Source of the DNA: Lineus longissimus
Lineage: Eukaryota; Nemertea; Pilidiophora; Heteronemertea; Lineidae
Assembly: GCF_910592395.1 (NCBI RefSeq)
Contig: NC_088314.1
Coordinates: 248,001-312,000, forward strand
DNA length: 64,000 bases
Direction: 5' to 3'
A program made the position numbers and the translations under genes. The notes under the pieces were generated by a model. That model did no database searches and was not told the origin of the DNA. It was given only the letters and a program-made list of their open reading frames with translations. Below, piece after piece: positions 36,999-49,200 of this stretch (the first letter of the stretch is position 1; each line of letters opens with the position of its first letter).

Positions 36999-38725
36999 AA
37001 ACTTGAAGATGGGATGGTAACTTTGTTTGACCAGCAGCTCCAAGTGCATCATATCCTGGGCATTATCCCCAGAGCTTCACTGCCATAATATCTTCCATTT
37101 GCCAGTCAGGTTTCAGTATTTTCATGCTGCTACACAAGAGAGATACTCTTGAGCAAAAAACCAAACTGCTGCCAGTTTCTTAATTTCAATATGCACAGTG
37201 AAAGTTTCGTTTGGACTTATTTCAATGCTTAAAAGCCATAAAAATATGTAAAAGCGATTGGCCGACAATTGAGATCACTCTGTGGGTTCAATACAGTTTA
37301 TAGGCAGCAATTAAAGATGTCATGAAATGACAGGGACACTGCAGAAAGTTCGACAACCTATAGTGACATATTCTCTTCTGGCACCGGTGTGAAATGTTAG
37401 TAGTATTTATTATCTGTAGTAAACAAGTTATCTGTAGGCAATCTTATTGTACAGTTGTTTGTGTTTATTGATCCATGCCTACCTATTCAAAATATTCCTC
37501 ACCAACTTCTATAAGAGGCCAGTGAGGTTTCAAGCAAACCCATCATCTGCATAATTACTCTATTGCTGTGCAATTGTTGACCCACACCTCAAGACCTCTT
37601 GGACTTGTTGGTAATTATGTATACCTCATCTATGATAAGTGTTTGTAAAGTATTAGTGATGTCAAGGTATTTTTGGTATTTTGTCATAAGATATCCATGT
37701 CTTGATGCCCTTGTACATGTATGTGTAGTTCTAAGCAGGGAGCGTTTTATAAAGATCTGAAAACCAGTCTTCATTATTTCCCTTCTTCCTGTTATATGAA
37801 CATAATTCTGGTTGTTTGTAATCCTATTTATTTTAGTAATAATAGTGTGTAGAATTTGTAAATACGGAGTCTCTAGTATGTGCTGGTCATCCCTCCGCCT
37901 ATGGTAAGATAATCAAGTCCAATCAAAAGATGAGTGTTGAGTACTGCATTAGCATCTACCTCTACACTCACCAGATATTGTAGGTTGTATCTTCTGGTCC
38001 TGCTCATTCTTGGCTCAACCAGTGTGTATGATCTCATCAACCAATTTTCAGATGAACGAACTTAAATTGTTGACTCTTTGAACAACTTGGGCTAGATGTG
38101 CCATTTGTAGATATTGCATTTTGTAGTTTTGGGAATGATAAAATGGATGAAGGATATATTGGAATAGTGTATTATGGCTTTCTCGTGTGTTGATGGGAGC
38201 TTATCTTGAGCCTTGAGGTGAGACTTTGGACGGCGAGAGGATGGCCCAGTAATTCAATGAAGTGGTATTGTCGAGATTATGATAGAAGTTCATTAGTGAA
38301 GTTAGGTAATTAATGAGCAGTATCACGAATAGTGTACATGTGGTGAACTTAATTCTTAGCAGTTGGTTCATCACTTTTTGCAGTATCTGCCATTTGATGT
38401 ACTAGAATTATGTACAAGTTGTACTGTAATTGAAAAGTAATTAAGTATTGATTACTGAGGTAATTGAGTAAATTTAAGCATTGATTACAAAGTAACTTTT
38501 GTCTACGCGGTTCTAATTAAAACCACGCAGTATACTCGTATCCACTGCAATATTGTAACATTTTCTAAAGATTTGGAATATTTGAGATATTTTATAAAAG
38601 TTGCATAAACGACTTGGTTTTATCACAAGAGCCTTATGTAAATACCTGTCACATTGTACAGTGTAGTCCTTCAGTTAGTTGAGACATTAGATGTACCAAT
38701 AAAATATTGTACATGAAATATGAAA
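36999..38725 (+). other. KDM7 3' UTR
   Basis: No coding sequence is evident. A polyadenylation signal aataaa at 38698-38703 follows about 1.7 kb of AT-rich sequence after the KDM7 stop codon, which suits a long 3' UTR. Confidence 0.6.
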
Positions 38726-38897
38726 CGCTTTACTTCTTTATTCTTTGGTCATGGAGTCCTCATTAGAGGTAGACGGGTGGCACCATTGTTCCATCTCACC
38801 TGGTCCATGCCAGGCCCATAACCAAACCAATGGAAAGGGGGCTCACAAAGAAGATTTGGCGGCAAAAACTTGCAAACCCAAGTGCAAATAATGAAAC

Positions 38898-38909
38898 TGC
38901 GCATGCGCG
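38898..38909. promoter_or_regulatory. NRF-1-type site
   Basis: tgcgcatgcgcg matches the palindromic NRF-1 core GCGCATGCGC found in many CpG-rich housekeeping promoters. It sits about 200 bp past the KDM7 polyadenylation signal and 1.2 kb before the PDCL start, in front of a gatggcgcc YY1-like motif (about 38929-38937). Confidence 0.5.
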
Positions 38910-39179
38910 AACTCGGAAAGTCGAGTTTAGATGGCGCCACCGCACAAAACCTGGGTTCTCGAGTTCGACCCGACCTGATAAGGGTGTGCATTCAACTATC
39001 TGCGGGATCTCCGTCTTCATAAAAGCACCATGATCCATGTGTCAATAACAATCACCTCCATGTCAGCTGGAGTCCACTCGATGCTTCAGAATACAGGATG
39101 AGTTCAAGCCCAGATCAAAAGCTGATTACAAGCTGGAGCAGGTGACTTTTAACGGAGAGGAGACACAGATGAAAGTAAC

Positions 39180-39483
39180 TGAACTTTTGAGATATGTTGA
39201 ATTTTGCACAAATCAGCGAAAAACGCACCAACTGGCACTGGACGGCATTTCAACACGGGGCCGACGCACATCCCAAGTTCAGTGTACACATACGTCGGCA
39301 ACAACTTGTTAGCCGCCTATTGAGTAGCGTTTTAGGTTTCAGAAACTCCAAAAAACATGTCTTTGCCAAAACAACTGCTAAATCAATACTGACACACTGT
39401 GAGGACCGAGAAGTTAATGATTTTATAGGAACTACGGTTAGGGCTTGGCTGCGCACAAATTCAAAAAAGTCCCTAATGAGACC
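39180..39483. repeat. Dispersed repeat, copy 2
   Basis: Second copy of the element at 19122-19428, same orientation, 20 kb away. It contains a small extra segment (ttagggcttggc) near its right end and lacks the cagtaaatacatagtt insertion of copy 1. Confidence 0.85.
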
Positions 39484-40090
39484 ATAGACCGAAGACAGTT
39501 TTGGTTCGGCTACTGAAGAATTCATCCGACCAGTATATCAGAAACGACAAGTTTGGTCAGTAGCGTCACCTGCGAATGATATATGAACTAAATATTTTTG
39601 CAATTTCTGACAAAAGTTGTCAATAAAATACAGTGTTGCTCCCCAAATACTACACTAAAACCAAAAAGTAGAACTAAGCAGTGTTGCCAAGGTAACAGTC
39701 TTTGTTTGTTAAGTATCTACGGTGCTGAGGTCGGATACTGTAACCGAATATTCAACCCTTTTTCGTCTGCTCAAATTCCAAGAAGATTTTCTCGTTTGTT
39801 CCGCACTGACCACTCTTCCACACCTCCACACCAATCCAACATGAATCATGAACAGATGAACTGATGAATGCATTGTTATTGACCTTTGAGCTGCTTTTCT
39901 TGTGGTGAATTGCGTTTATGAGAATATCAGTAATTTTGCTCTAAACTGACGAGGAGAGGCGGGGATGGTGCACCAGCAATCCTCCTGTCCTGTTAGTTGG
40001 ACGGACCAGCCTCTGAACCTGTTGAATCTGTAATGTGCTCATACAGTGTGTTTGCCTTCTCATGTCTCCAGACTCTCATTCCAGCAGACC

Positions 40091-42350
40091 ATGGCGTTGA
40101 GTTTGGATGACAAGCTCCTTGGAGAGAAGACTCATTACTACTGCAGCAGTGATGAAGGTGAAGATGATGATGATAAGGAGTCATGTGGGTCTGATGAGGA
40201 GGGAGGACAGGCTGCCAGTCACGCTGCTGCAGATCTTCCCCCGCCTGAGGTCAAACCATATGATGGCACATGCACAAATGTAAGAATGCTGTGAAGAGAG
40301 ACTATCATATTGAAACAGAGTAAAACAGCTGGCCTTCCCAGGTCATCATGGTTTTGGGTCAGACTAATGTTATATGCTGCCCTTTAGGAGGCAGTTGTTC
40401 CTGGCCTATCTCTATGTTACTGAACTGAACCCGTACTTTGGGAGTAATCTTGTTGCTTGGTTTCAGACGGGTCCAAAAGGAGTAATCAACGACTGGCGAC
40501 GTTTCAAGCAACTTGAGAATGAGAAGAGGGATGGAGCTGAGGAAGAGAAACTAGAACTCATGAAGAAACTATCAATCACTTGCAGGTCACATGTAAGTAT
40601 GTATGTCACATCACATGTAAGTATGTATGTCACATCACATGTAAGTATGTATGTCACATCACATGTAAGTATGTATGTCACATCACATGAGGAAGGTTGC
40701 CAAAAGAGGATGATATTACTCATGCTATCAGCTTGTAAAATGTGTTTTTTCTGGGAGGTGAGAGTCGAGTTAGGAAGACACGGTTGTACCTTGGTGTAAG
40801 CAGTAGATAACTCCTTTTGTATGAAGATTGGTTGGTCTCTTGAACCCCATGACTAACCGAAGAGAATGGTTACATTGCAGCTTGATGACCAAAAAGAGGC
40901 ACAGAAGGATGACGAGTTTATGGCGATGATTAATGAAATGGAAGATGAATTCTTAGAGCAGTACCGAGCAAAACGAATGGAAGAGATGCGCAGAGCTTAT
41001 GAAAATCAGTAAGTTCTTTGCCCCTGGATAGACTGATCTACACTGTTCATTCAGTATGTGCGCTTAATTTTCCAATAAGTTATCTACGAATGTTTAAACT
41101 CCATCTTGGAACCAGATAGTGTGCACTCAATTGTGTGAATGTCTTCTCTGTCTTTAACCAAGTGCTGTTCTATTTCAGACCAATGTTTGGTAAAGTGCTT
41201 CAGCTGAGGAAGGAACAGTTCCTGGATGCTATTGATAAAGAGAAACCACAGGTCACAGTCATTATTTATCTTTATGAAGACGTAAGTGACATCCTTGCTC
41301 TGACTGTTGAAATGACTTGGCTGCCATAGCATGAATAAATGTGTCTCTGAAATAAAGCTTCATCTGAAAACCTCACTTGATGTAATTCCTACATGTCAGA
41401 CAACACTAAAATAACTCCAATACATGCAGTATCTCTTATGTAGCAAGTTATATCCGACTGACCATAGCTGTCCCTTTCAGGGTATACCAGCCTGTAAGGC
41501 CATGAGTGGATGCCTGGCCTGTCTCGCTATGGAATATCCCAGGGTGAAGTTCTGTCGAATAAAAGCCTCAGAAGCCAAGCTGAGTTACAAATTTGTAAGT
41601 ATAGTTCGAATTTGTTGTGATCCAGCTTCCTTGGAATCGAGCATAGTTTCATCAGTTGTTTCCGCCTACCAACTTTTGCTCACTCTTCTGACAGCATGTT
41701 CCCCTAACAGTTTTTCACCACAGTATTCTGTCTTTCGTGACGAGTTCCTGCCAAGAGTAGACCATGATCTGACATTAGTCCCACCATCGGCTTATCATAG
41801 CAACCTCAGCCAGTGAAAACCCGACCAAACCACATTTGGATCCACACTATGTTTGATTCAAGATTGACCATTAACCTTTCTCTGTTCCAGTCTGCGATGG
41901 GTGTTCCTGCACTGCTAGTCTACAAATCTGGTGAACTTATTGGGAACTTTGTGCGTATATCAAATGAACTTGGAGACGACTTCTTTGCTAATGAAGTGGA
42001 AGGATATCTTTTAGAGTGAGTAAAGCCTGTTTCATGCCCTTCTTACCTGGATCTAATTCTTAATGCTTCCCTTGAAAACAGAGCACAAATTGACCAGAGT
42101 TCTAAGTCATGACCCTCATGAGTCAGATAGTAATCCTTTTGACTTGCGAGTGCATGATTGGAGAGTCTTCCATCTGTTGAGAGGTGAGACTAAAACAGGT
42201 TCATGGAGACAATATTATCTTTCTTTCATGATAATTCATGTTGATGTTTCTTGCAGACATGGTTTACTCCCAGACAAAACACTTCAGCCAAACATGCCAT
42301 TTAAACCCAAGCAAGATGATGACAGTGGAAGTGAATTTGAGGTCGAATGA
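40091..42350 (+). CDS. PDCL: Phosducin-like protein (PhLP1)
   Basis: Exons: 40091-40279, 40467-40592, 40881-41008, 41179-41281, 41481-41594, 41891-42015, 42257-42350. They give 292 residues (human PDCL has 301). PhLP1 is a cytosolic co-chaperone that works with the CCT chaperonin to fold G-protein beta subunits and join them to gamma. Landmarks: the N-terminal MALSLDDKLLGEKTHYYCSS, an acidic stretch, the G-beta-gamma-binding TGPKGVINDWRRFKQLE, the KKLSITCRSHLDD helix, EFLEQYRAKRMEEMR, then a thioredoxin-like domain (VTVIIYLYED, GIPACKAMSGCLACLAMEYP, VPALLVYKSGELIGNFVR) and an acidic tail ending EFEVE. The start ATG has a fair context (accATGG). A 24-bp repeat overlaps the second donor site (see findings). 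AATAAA at 43062-43067 probably ends the transcript. Confidence 0.95.
40591..40688. repeat. 24-bp tandem repeat over a PDCL donor site
   Basis: atgtaagtatgtatgtcaca plus tcac occurs four times in a row, starting at the exon 2 donor (cat|gtaagt at 40592/40593). Each copy carries its own consensus gtaagt. Confidence 0.95.
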
Positions 42351-43090
42351 TACCAGGTAACCTTGGTAACTTGTGCATTATGTCTATGAGATCACATTAT
42401 TTTCTGAAGACGAGGCTATGCACTTTCACTGGAGAAATTCAAACTTGGGTTGGAAGTGGCCGTAAAAAGTTTGGTGATTTCTGTGAGAAAAAACATTGGA
42501 CCAAGTTTGAACTATCATCAGAATTTTGATGAACGGATGTAAAACTGGATAATGATGTTTTTCCATGTGTTGTAAATCAGTGTGTCTTTGGATTAACAGC
42601 TGTTGTACTCTGTGTCAGAGTCTGTTGCTAGCCTCGTCCTCTTTACACTAGCATGGTATGGGAGCCGTCAAACCAACCATGTCCTTTGCTGACCCTAACC
42701 ATGGTCGTCAGTTGTGACAGCAGTGGACCTTGACTGTTTTGATTGGCATCAAGTAATTGCTGGATGTATTTCTGATATCATCACATCTTGATGATATGGA
42801 GTACAGGATTTGGCAGACAGACCTGTAGATCGGAATGTTCAGCTGGATGTAAGGAATTGGGAATCTTGCTTTTGTCTGACATATCTGCTTGATTTTTGCT
42901 ATGAGAAGAGGACTCCAGCCCAGTGACTCACATCTGGCCTTGATCTTAGTCAACGTGAAATGTCTCTTTCTATCATGTCAAATGAATAGGCACGGCAATA
43001 ACCAAATAGATGTCCATGTCGTTTTTGTAAGGTATTGTTTACTTATGTTCACTGCCCAATGAATAAATTTGCATAACTTATGAAAAAAAT
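42351..43090 (+). other. PDCL 3' UTR
   Basis: Noncoding sequence after the PDCL stop codon up to just past the aataaa at 43062-43067. Confidence 0.55.
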
Positions 43091-46000
43091 TGTTGTTACT
43101 TGTTACCTATCATCATCGGATGGCATTCGTTGGTATTTGTGGACAATTTGAGATGCATCTGATCCAAGCCTGTCAATGAAGAGCTGACGATGGGTCAATA
43201 TCTATTTATGTTGAGCCATTTGAATTACAAATATGGCAAATTATGGAGGAACTGCCCAATAACTGCCCGTTTCTAGCCACCCAGTGAGAGAAACCCTCCT
43301 TAACCTGCTGATTTGTATCCCGGATGTATTTTGTGTGGCAATAATTTGGCTGAGAAATTTGATCAGTCATGATATATCCATCTGGTTTGTCACAGGTAGA
43401 CTGTATTTTGATTCTGAATGTGATCATGGACTCCTTCACCTGTCTTCATGTGTGGCATGTAGACAAGCAATTGCTGGGCCTTTGAGAATTAATAATCTGG
43501 ACATAAGGCCTTTGAGAATTAATAATCTGGACATAATTAATTCAAGGCTTTGGGGTTCTTTACAAAATGGTGTAATGCCATTAGACTAAATGACTGAAAC
43601 AACAGGACTCTTGTTGAGTAACCTGCGAACAAAAGGGAGTTGTTGAAGTACACTGTGCAGCCATTGGTCATGCAGTGCACTAGCTACAGGCCTCGGTCAT
43701 GAGGTGGAGATCGACAGACCGTGGGGAGTTTTGGCACGCTAGGATTTTAACGTTATTTCGTGTTTTAAAGGTAGGTTGATGTTGCATAATCTTGTTTTTG
43801 AAGGTATCCATTTAAATGTGGAAACTACTGTATATTGTTTATTTTCTCTTGGTGTTTATGTAGCAAATATTTGAACACACATATAGGTCTACCAGTGGCC
43901 GAATATTCAACCAGTGGCTTTGTTGTATTATGAAGGAAAACAACTGATGTTTAATTTCGGTGACATTGTGTCGTCGGGTCAGTGTAGGCCCTGTGAGGCC
44001 ACTCGTTGATCATCGTGAATGGACAGACGGAAGTCCTCCGCACAATTTGACGGCTACTCTTTGATCCAGGTTAAAACTGACTGATCAGCTTCTCTATCAC
44101 ACTGTAGGATGTTTTAACTTAATAATATTATATCTTTGGATAGATCATTTGTGACTTCAAAAAGGTATGTAGAATTGAGTCCTCTTGAATGTGTTTGCTT
44201 CTTTGAGGACTTAATGGCAGAGGAGGGGGCATGAGGGGTTGCAAGACTGGGGGATTGGAAGTCCAACCTTCTATTTCATTGACTCGCAGATCACTGCATA
44301 AGTGTCACAAGTGTTCCAGACCATTTGATACCTTATAAGTTCTATGCACTCAGTCAAATTAATCTGCTGTATTTCCCCGCTTGCGTCATCCCATGTTGGA
44401 ATAGTTGACATCATGCTGATAAGAATAGGGGATTAACACGTGTACCCCTGAGGGTCTTCTTTAACATTATGACAAGTCGGACCTTTTTAGTTCAGACCTG
44501 CTGGGGACTTAAAATGCCGATGTGGGACTTCATGTTAAGGAGACGTGGTCCGTTAAGAAAACATGTCTTTATTCTTAGATAGACGAGAGTTGGTGAAAGT
44601 CACAAAATGGGTAAAATATCAACATTATATCTGGACACAGGAATGAAAGTGCGGTTGCATCTCCCAAAGGTTCAATTACTTTCAAACAAGAGTTTCAATC
44701 GGTGAAGATTATCTTGAGATAGAAATCATTTGAAAAGTATTAGTAAAACTTGAGTTATTCTTGCATAGGGTTTTATTCAAGTGATTTCCCTGCGGGGTAG
44801 ATGATTTATGAGAGGTAATACCTTCTATCCCACCTGGGGGTGTCCTTACTGTAAGGGTTATGTGTACAACAACATCGATGAAGGCATGTAACTTGTTGCT
44901 GAAGGTTGGTAATGTTTTTCCCTGTTCATTGTTTTTAACCATTTTGGTTCTCTAATCCATAAATCTCACTTTCTCCTTGGCTGGGCGTTCCTTCTTATCC
45001 TTACACTCCTCCCAAATGACCTCAGCGCTAGGTGTAACCAGTCAAAACCTTATCTATAATTCATCCTTTAGAGTTTTGATTATTGTTTCTGTTTCATAAT
45101 CACCTGAGTTCCATGGTCAACTGATTTTCAATTAATCATAGGCCCAACTGCCTGAACCAATCAACTACATGTATATGACAGTACTAGGGGATCTAACTCA
45201 TGCTTGACAACTTATTGGGGATGATTTGACAATTCTACTGCCTATTTTTCTAATGTTGATGATGCTTTCTTGAAGGTTAGTGCTCTTGGTGACCATCAGT
45301 TTGCAGGTCGTTTTAATACTAAAGCCACCTCTTCTTCCAATGTCTATTATAATTGATAACCCTGCCTGAAAAGATTGTCTGGTAATTCAGAAAAAACTGT
45401 ACAAATATTTGAGCTCAGTCATCCTCATGATTGTGAAAGAAGTTACTCAGATTTCGTGAGTGTAAAAGAAATCCCCTATTTCTCACTTCTACGTTTGTTT
45501 GTTTTTCGCTTGACAATAACTTCAGGACTAATGTGAGAATTCTAAGCTCTTTGATTGGCATTTCAGAGCTGGATTACATGTACTGTAATGGTAGATTGTT
45601 ATGGATTTAGTCACAGCATAGATAGTTTTTCTCTGCCACAACATTTCAAACTGCTTCTCAAATTGATCTCAGATTCACTTGATAATGCTCCATGGAGCAC
45701 TTTGTGTGACAGAGGCAAACTTTCTAAGACCCATAACAATCTAGCATATATTGAGAGTTCTAGTGAGACCCATTCCTTCCTGTCTAATTCGGTAAAGATC
45801 AGCAAAAGCATTATAGGCCTATTAGCTCCATTATTTTGCCTAGGTCTTACATTTGGTGTTTAAGTCTTTGGGCTCATCTTACCCCTGACAGGAGCTATTT
45901 TTGCCCTGGCTTGTATGTAATCCTTTTGGTGTATACATTGGATAATAGGCAGTCTAAGTACCTACTGTATAACTTCTAATGGTGTGTATTATCATTATTG

Positions 46001-46254
46001 AACCCCCTGATTGGGACCTTGTTGCCGGCCTGAACTGTTCCTGAGTGGGTCGTATACCTCAGTCCTGTCATTCGGTCACAGGTGAAGAGGTATTGGTGTC
46101 TTGACCATCTTGGAAGGAACATCGCTACACTCATAGCTCGGATGTTCCTTAAAATGTTTATGTCGTAGGAGTTCTCGGTCTGGAACCTTTCTATGTCTGG
46201 TGGATTACAGTTCAAGTTTGCCTTTTTGATATTGATGCATTTGTTCTCTTCCAG
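43091..46254. other. Intergenic stretch with upstream exon(s) of the membrane-protein gene
   Basis: I see no supported coding gene in these 3.2 kb. A splice acceptor (ttctcttccag, ending 46254) just before the next gene's start codon means at least one untranslated exon and the promoter lie somewhere here, but I could not locate them. The only repeat noted is a 30-bp duplication at 43477-43536. Confidence 0.5.
43477..43536. repeat. 30-bp tandem duplication
   Basis: ggcctttgagaattaataat plus ctggacataa occurs twice in direct succession, starting at 43477 and 43507. Confidence 0.9.
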
Positions 46255-46264
46255 TGATCCAACG

Positions 46265-46291
46265 ATGACTTGCGATGGCGTCACTGTATAA
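46265..46291 (+). promoter_or_regulatory. Short upstream ORF overlapping the start codon
   Basis: ATG at 46265 opens an 8-codon frame (MTCDGVTV, stop TAA at 46289-46291) that overlaps the main start at 46275 in another frame. If the mRNA begins upstream, it could lower translation of the main protein. Confidence 0.45.
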
Positions 46292-49200
46292 CCCAATGGA
46301 TTACATGAACACAGCAATATCACGTTTGGTTCTCCTCATTACATCTGTAAATCTGGTGAACAGCAACGGGATCTCTCCAACAGACTTTACGGTCTTACGC
46401 CAGCTGAGCCAACCGGATGTTTTCACTCACCTAGCTTGTAATGCTACAACATGTCTGGATAAGTTAGCTCTCCCATTTCAAGACTGTGAATGCCAGTGTC
46501 GGGAAGATGCGAGCACTTTTGATATCATGCAAATGGGATGCAGCCGGAATCTTACTGGTAAGTTGAAAAGTTATCATTGATTGTTGGTCAAGATGATTTT
46601 TGATTTTAGGTCTTGTGATTTTGGCAACCCTCTCAGTTACTCGAAACACGCACTGATTAACAGTGTGTGAGCCCACAGGGGAGGTCAAAATTATAAAAAA
46701 TGGTTTTGGTTCGGGAAATATTTTTTGGTTATGACCCTCCTGAGGCATTTTCTGGAGGTTATAATGGTTGAGTGGGCTCCTTAACTCCCGCTTTGAATGA
46801 GACTAATGTTTGGCATGAACATGATGAAATCAGGGGGAGTCCCAATGATGTCATTGAGAGGCCAGCATCCACTCCAGGGGGAGTCCCAATGATGTCATTG
46901 AGAGGCCAGCATCCACTCCAGGTGGAGTCCTGAATGATGTCATTGAGAGGCCAGCATCCACTCCAGGGGGAGTCCCAATGATGTCATTGAGAGGCCAGCA
47001 TCCACTCCAGGGGGAGTCCCAATGATGTCATTGAGAGGCCAGCATCCACTCCAGGGGGAGTCCCAATGATGTCATTGAGAGGCCAGTATCCACTCCAGGG
47101 GGAGTCCCAATGATGTCATTGAGAGGCCAGCATCCACTCCAGGGGGAGTCCCAATGATGTCATTGAGAGGCCAGCATCCACTCCAGGGGGAGTCCCAATG
47201 ATGTCATTGAGAGGCCAGCATCCACTCCAGGGGGAGTCCCAATGATGTCATTGAGAGGCCAGCATCCACTCCAGGGGGAGTCCCAATGATGTCATTGAGA
47301 GGCCAGTATCCACTCCAGGGGGAGTCCCAATGATGTCATTGAGAGGCCAGCATCCACTCCAGGGGGAGTCCCAATGATGTCATTGAGAGGCCAGCATCCA
47401 CTCCAGGGGGAGTCCTGAATGATGTCATTGAGAGGCCAGCATCCACTCCAGGGGGAGTCCCAATGATGTCATTGAGAGGCCAGCATCCACTCCAGGGATT
47501 GGTCAGATGACAGAGAACACATATAAACAGACTTTTCAACTGCTCATTTCAGCCATTATTGTGGACAGGACTTTATTCATGCCCGATATGTTTGCACCTA
47601 TTTCCTCCAATTGTCAAGTCTCAATCCTTTGACCCCCCCCTGATTGTCTAGCTAATCCTCAATCAGCAGTTCAATTCTTACCTCAAAACAAGCTTACAAA
47701 CACACTTTTGTTGTACAAGCTTTAGGCCCATTATTGTTCTGAGACCAATATGGTTCCCCCATTGTCTGGTCACTTTGAAGACAGCTTTCATGTATTTCAA
47801 CAATTCATTCCCGTTTTGTCAACATTGGTGTTCGCCTAGATGCTACAGGTCAAATGGCACATTTTTTTCATCTGAAAAGATTGTGGGGCATAGTTTTTGT
47901 ATAATCGTTATGAGTTTTTGCCTATTCAGACAATTCACACCTGAAAATGGATGTGGATGTTGCCCAACTTAACTTGTGCCATTCTTTAGACTGGGTGTCG
48001 GTTTCTGTCAGCTTCATCGTCTTACAGCACTGTTTGCTAAGATGAAAGCTTGGTCGGTGTTGGTAAAAACTTGTTGGATAAAATTTTTGAAGAAGGCCTA
48101 CAATTTCCCATGCCCTTATTCTAGAAATTATGTCAAGATCATCTCACTCTTTCTGAATTCTAATTATTCTTCCAAATTACCACCATTATAGTTGAATAGT
48201 CTAATCACAGACTATTGCACAAGTATTTTTTCTATCGGTCCATGTCATGCCTATGCAAAGACCAATCCTTGATCAATGTTTCCCTGTTAGTGTCTAGGTC
48301 TTGTCAAATAGTGAGAACCTGGTAATCTGGCTTGGACACTAGGTCACATTGGACATTGCAATGGTCACCTGGAAAGTTTTAATCATTGCCGTTTGTGACA
48401 ATTGTTGTTGCTGTAATAAACAGAAGGACAATTTGAGAAGTCAAGCTTGGCATGTGAATATGTATGAAACAACTCGAGCCATCCCCAGTTTGATTTTTGA
48501 GATGTTCTCGTGAGAATGAACAGCTCTTTATGTGATTGTCTACCTTGGCAAACATATGACTTGGTGGAGGGAACTGACAGCACATCAGCAAGCCCAGTCA
48601 TTGTCACATCAGTACATCACACTATTGCCCTTCAGTCACACAATGCGACAGGCCATGCAAGTCTCACTCAATAGCCAGTCTTGTGCTTGGGAGAGTTCAT
48701 AACTATTTCTTTTGTCAAACCTCAGTGAGGTCAGCCCTTCGAATAGTTTCTCACATGGTCAAGGGTTGACAATGAAACAGGTGAGCTCATGGGAGACCCC
48801 ATGTCAATTTCATTGCTTATCCCTAAGCTTGGCCCACCCTTGTAATAGTTTCAAATATAGGTCATGGACTAATGACATTGGTTGACAATACCTCTTCAAA
48901 TTGATCTCTTTCATTGTCCTTCAGTCAGCAGAGGGTGAAATGATGTTGTTATGTTCGACCATGATCACATATGGCTGATCCATGGCTGTGTACTCCATTC
49001 ACACCCATGTCACATTCCTGTATTGTCCTTGCACCAGTCAGATTCCCTGAAATCATCTCACAAAACAGTAATTCAGGAGGACTTTTCCTGAAAGTGTGTG
49101 GAACTTGTTTACTGAGAAGAGTTTGACATTCTCTCAAGGCGCTGGATGAGATAGTCTTGAAATGAGTGGAACGGATTTCTCCAGTTCTGCGCTGAGCGAC

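Larger units (their letters stand above)
38726..40071. other. Spacer and probable PDCL promoter / 5' UTR
   Basis: No coding gene is supported. The stretch 38890-38990 is CpG-rich, holds an NRF-1-type palindrome, and would suit the PDCL promoter. A splice acceptor (catgtctccag, ending 40071) precedes the PDCL start exon, so an untranslated first exon lies upstream. A second dispersed-repeat copy occupies 39180-39483. Confidence 0.5.
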
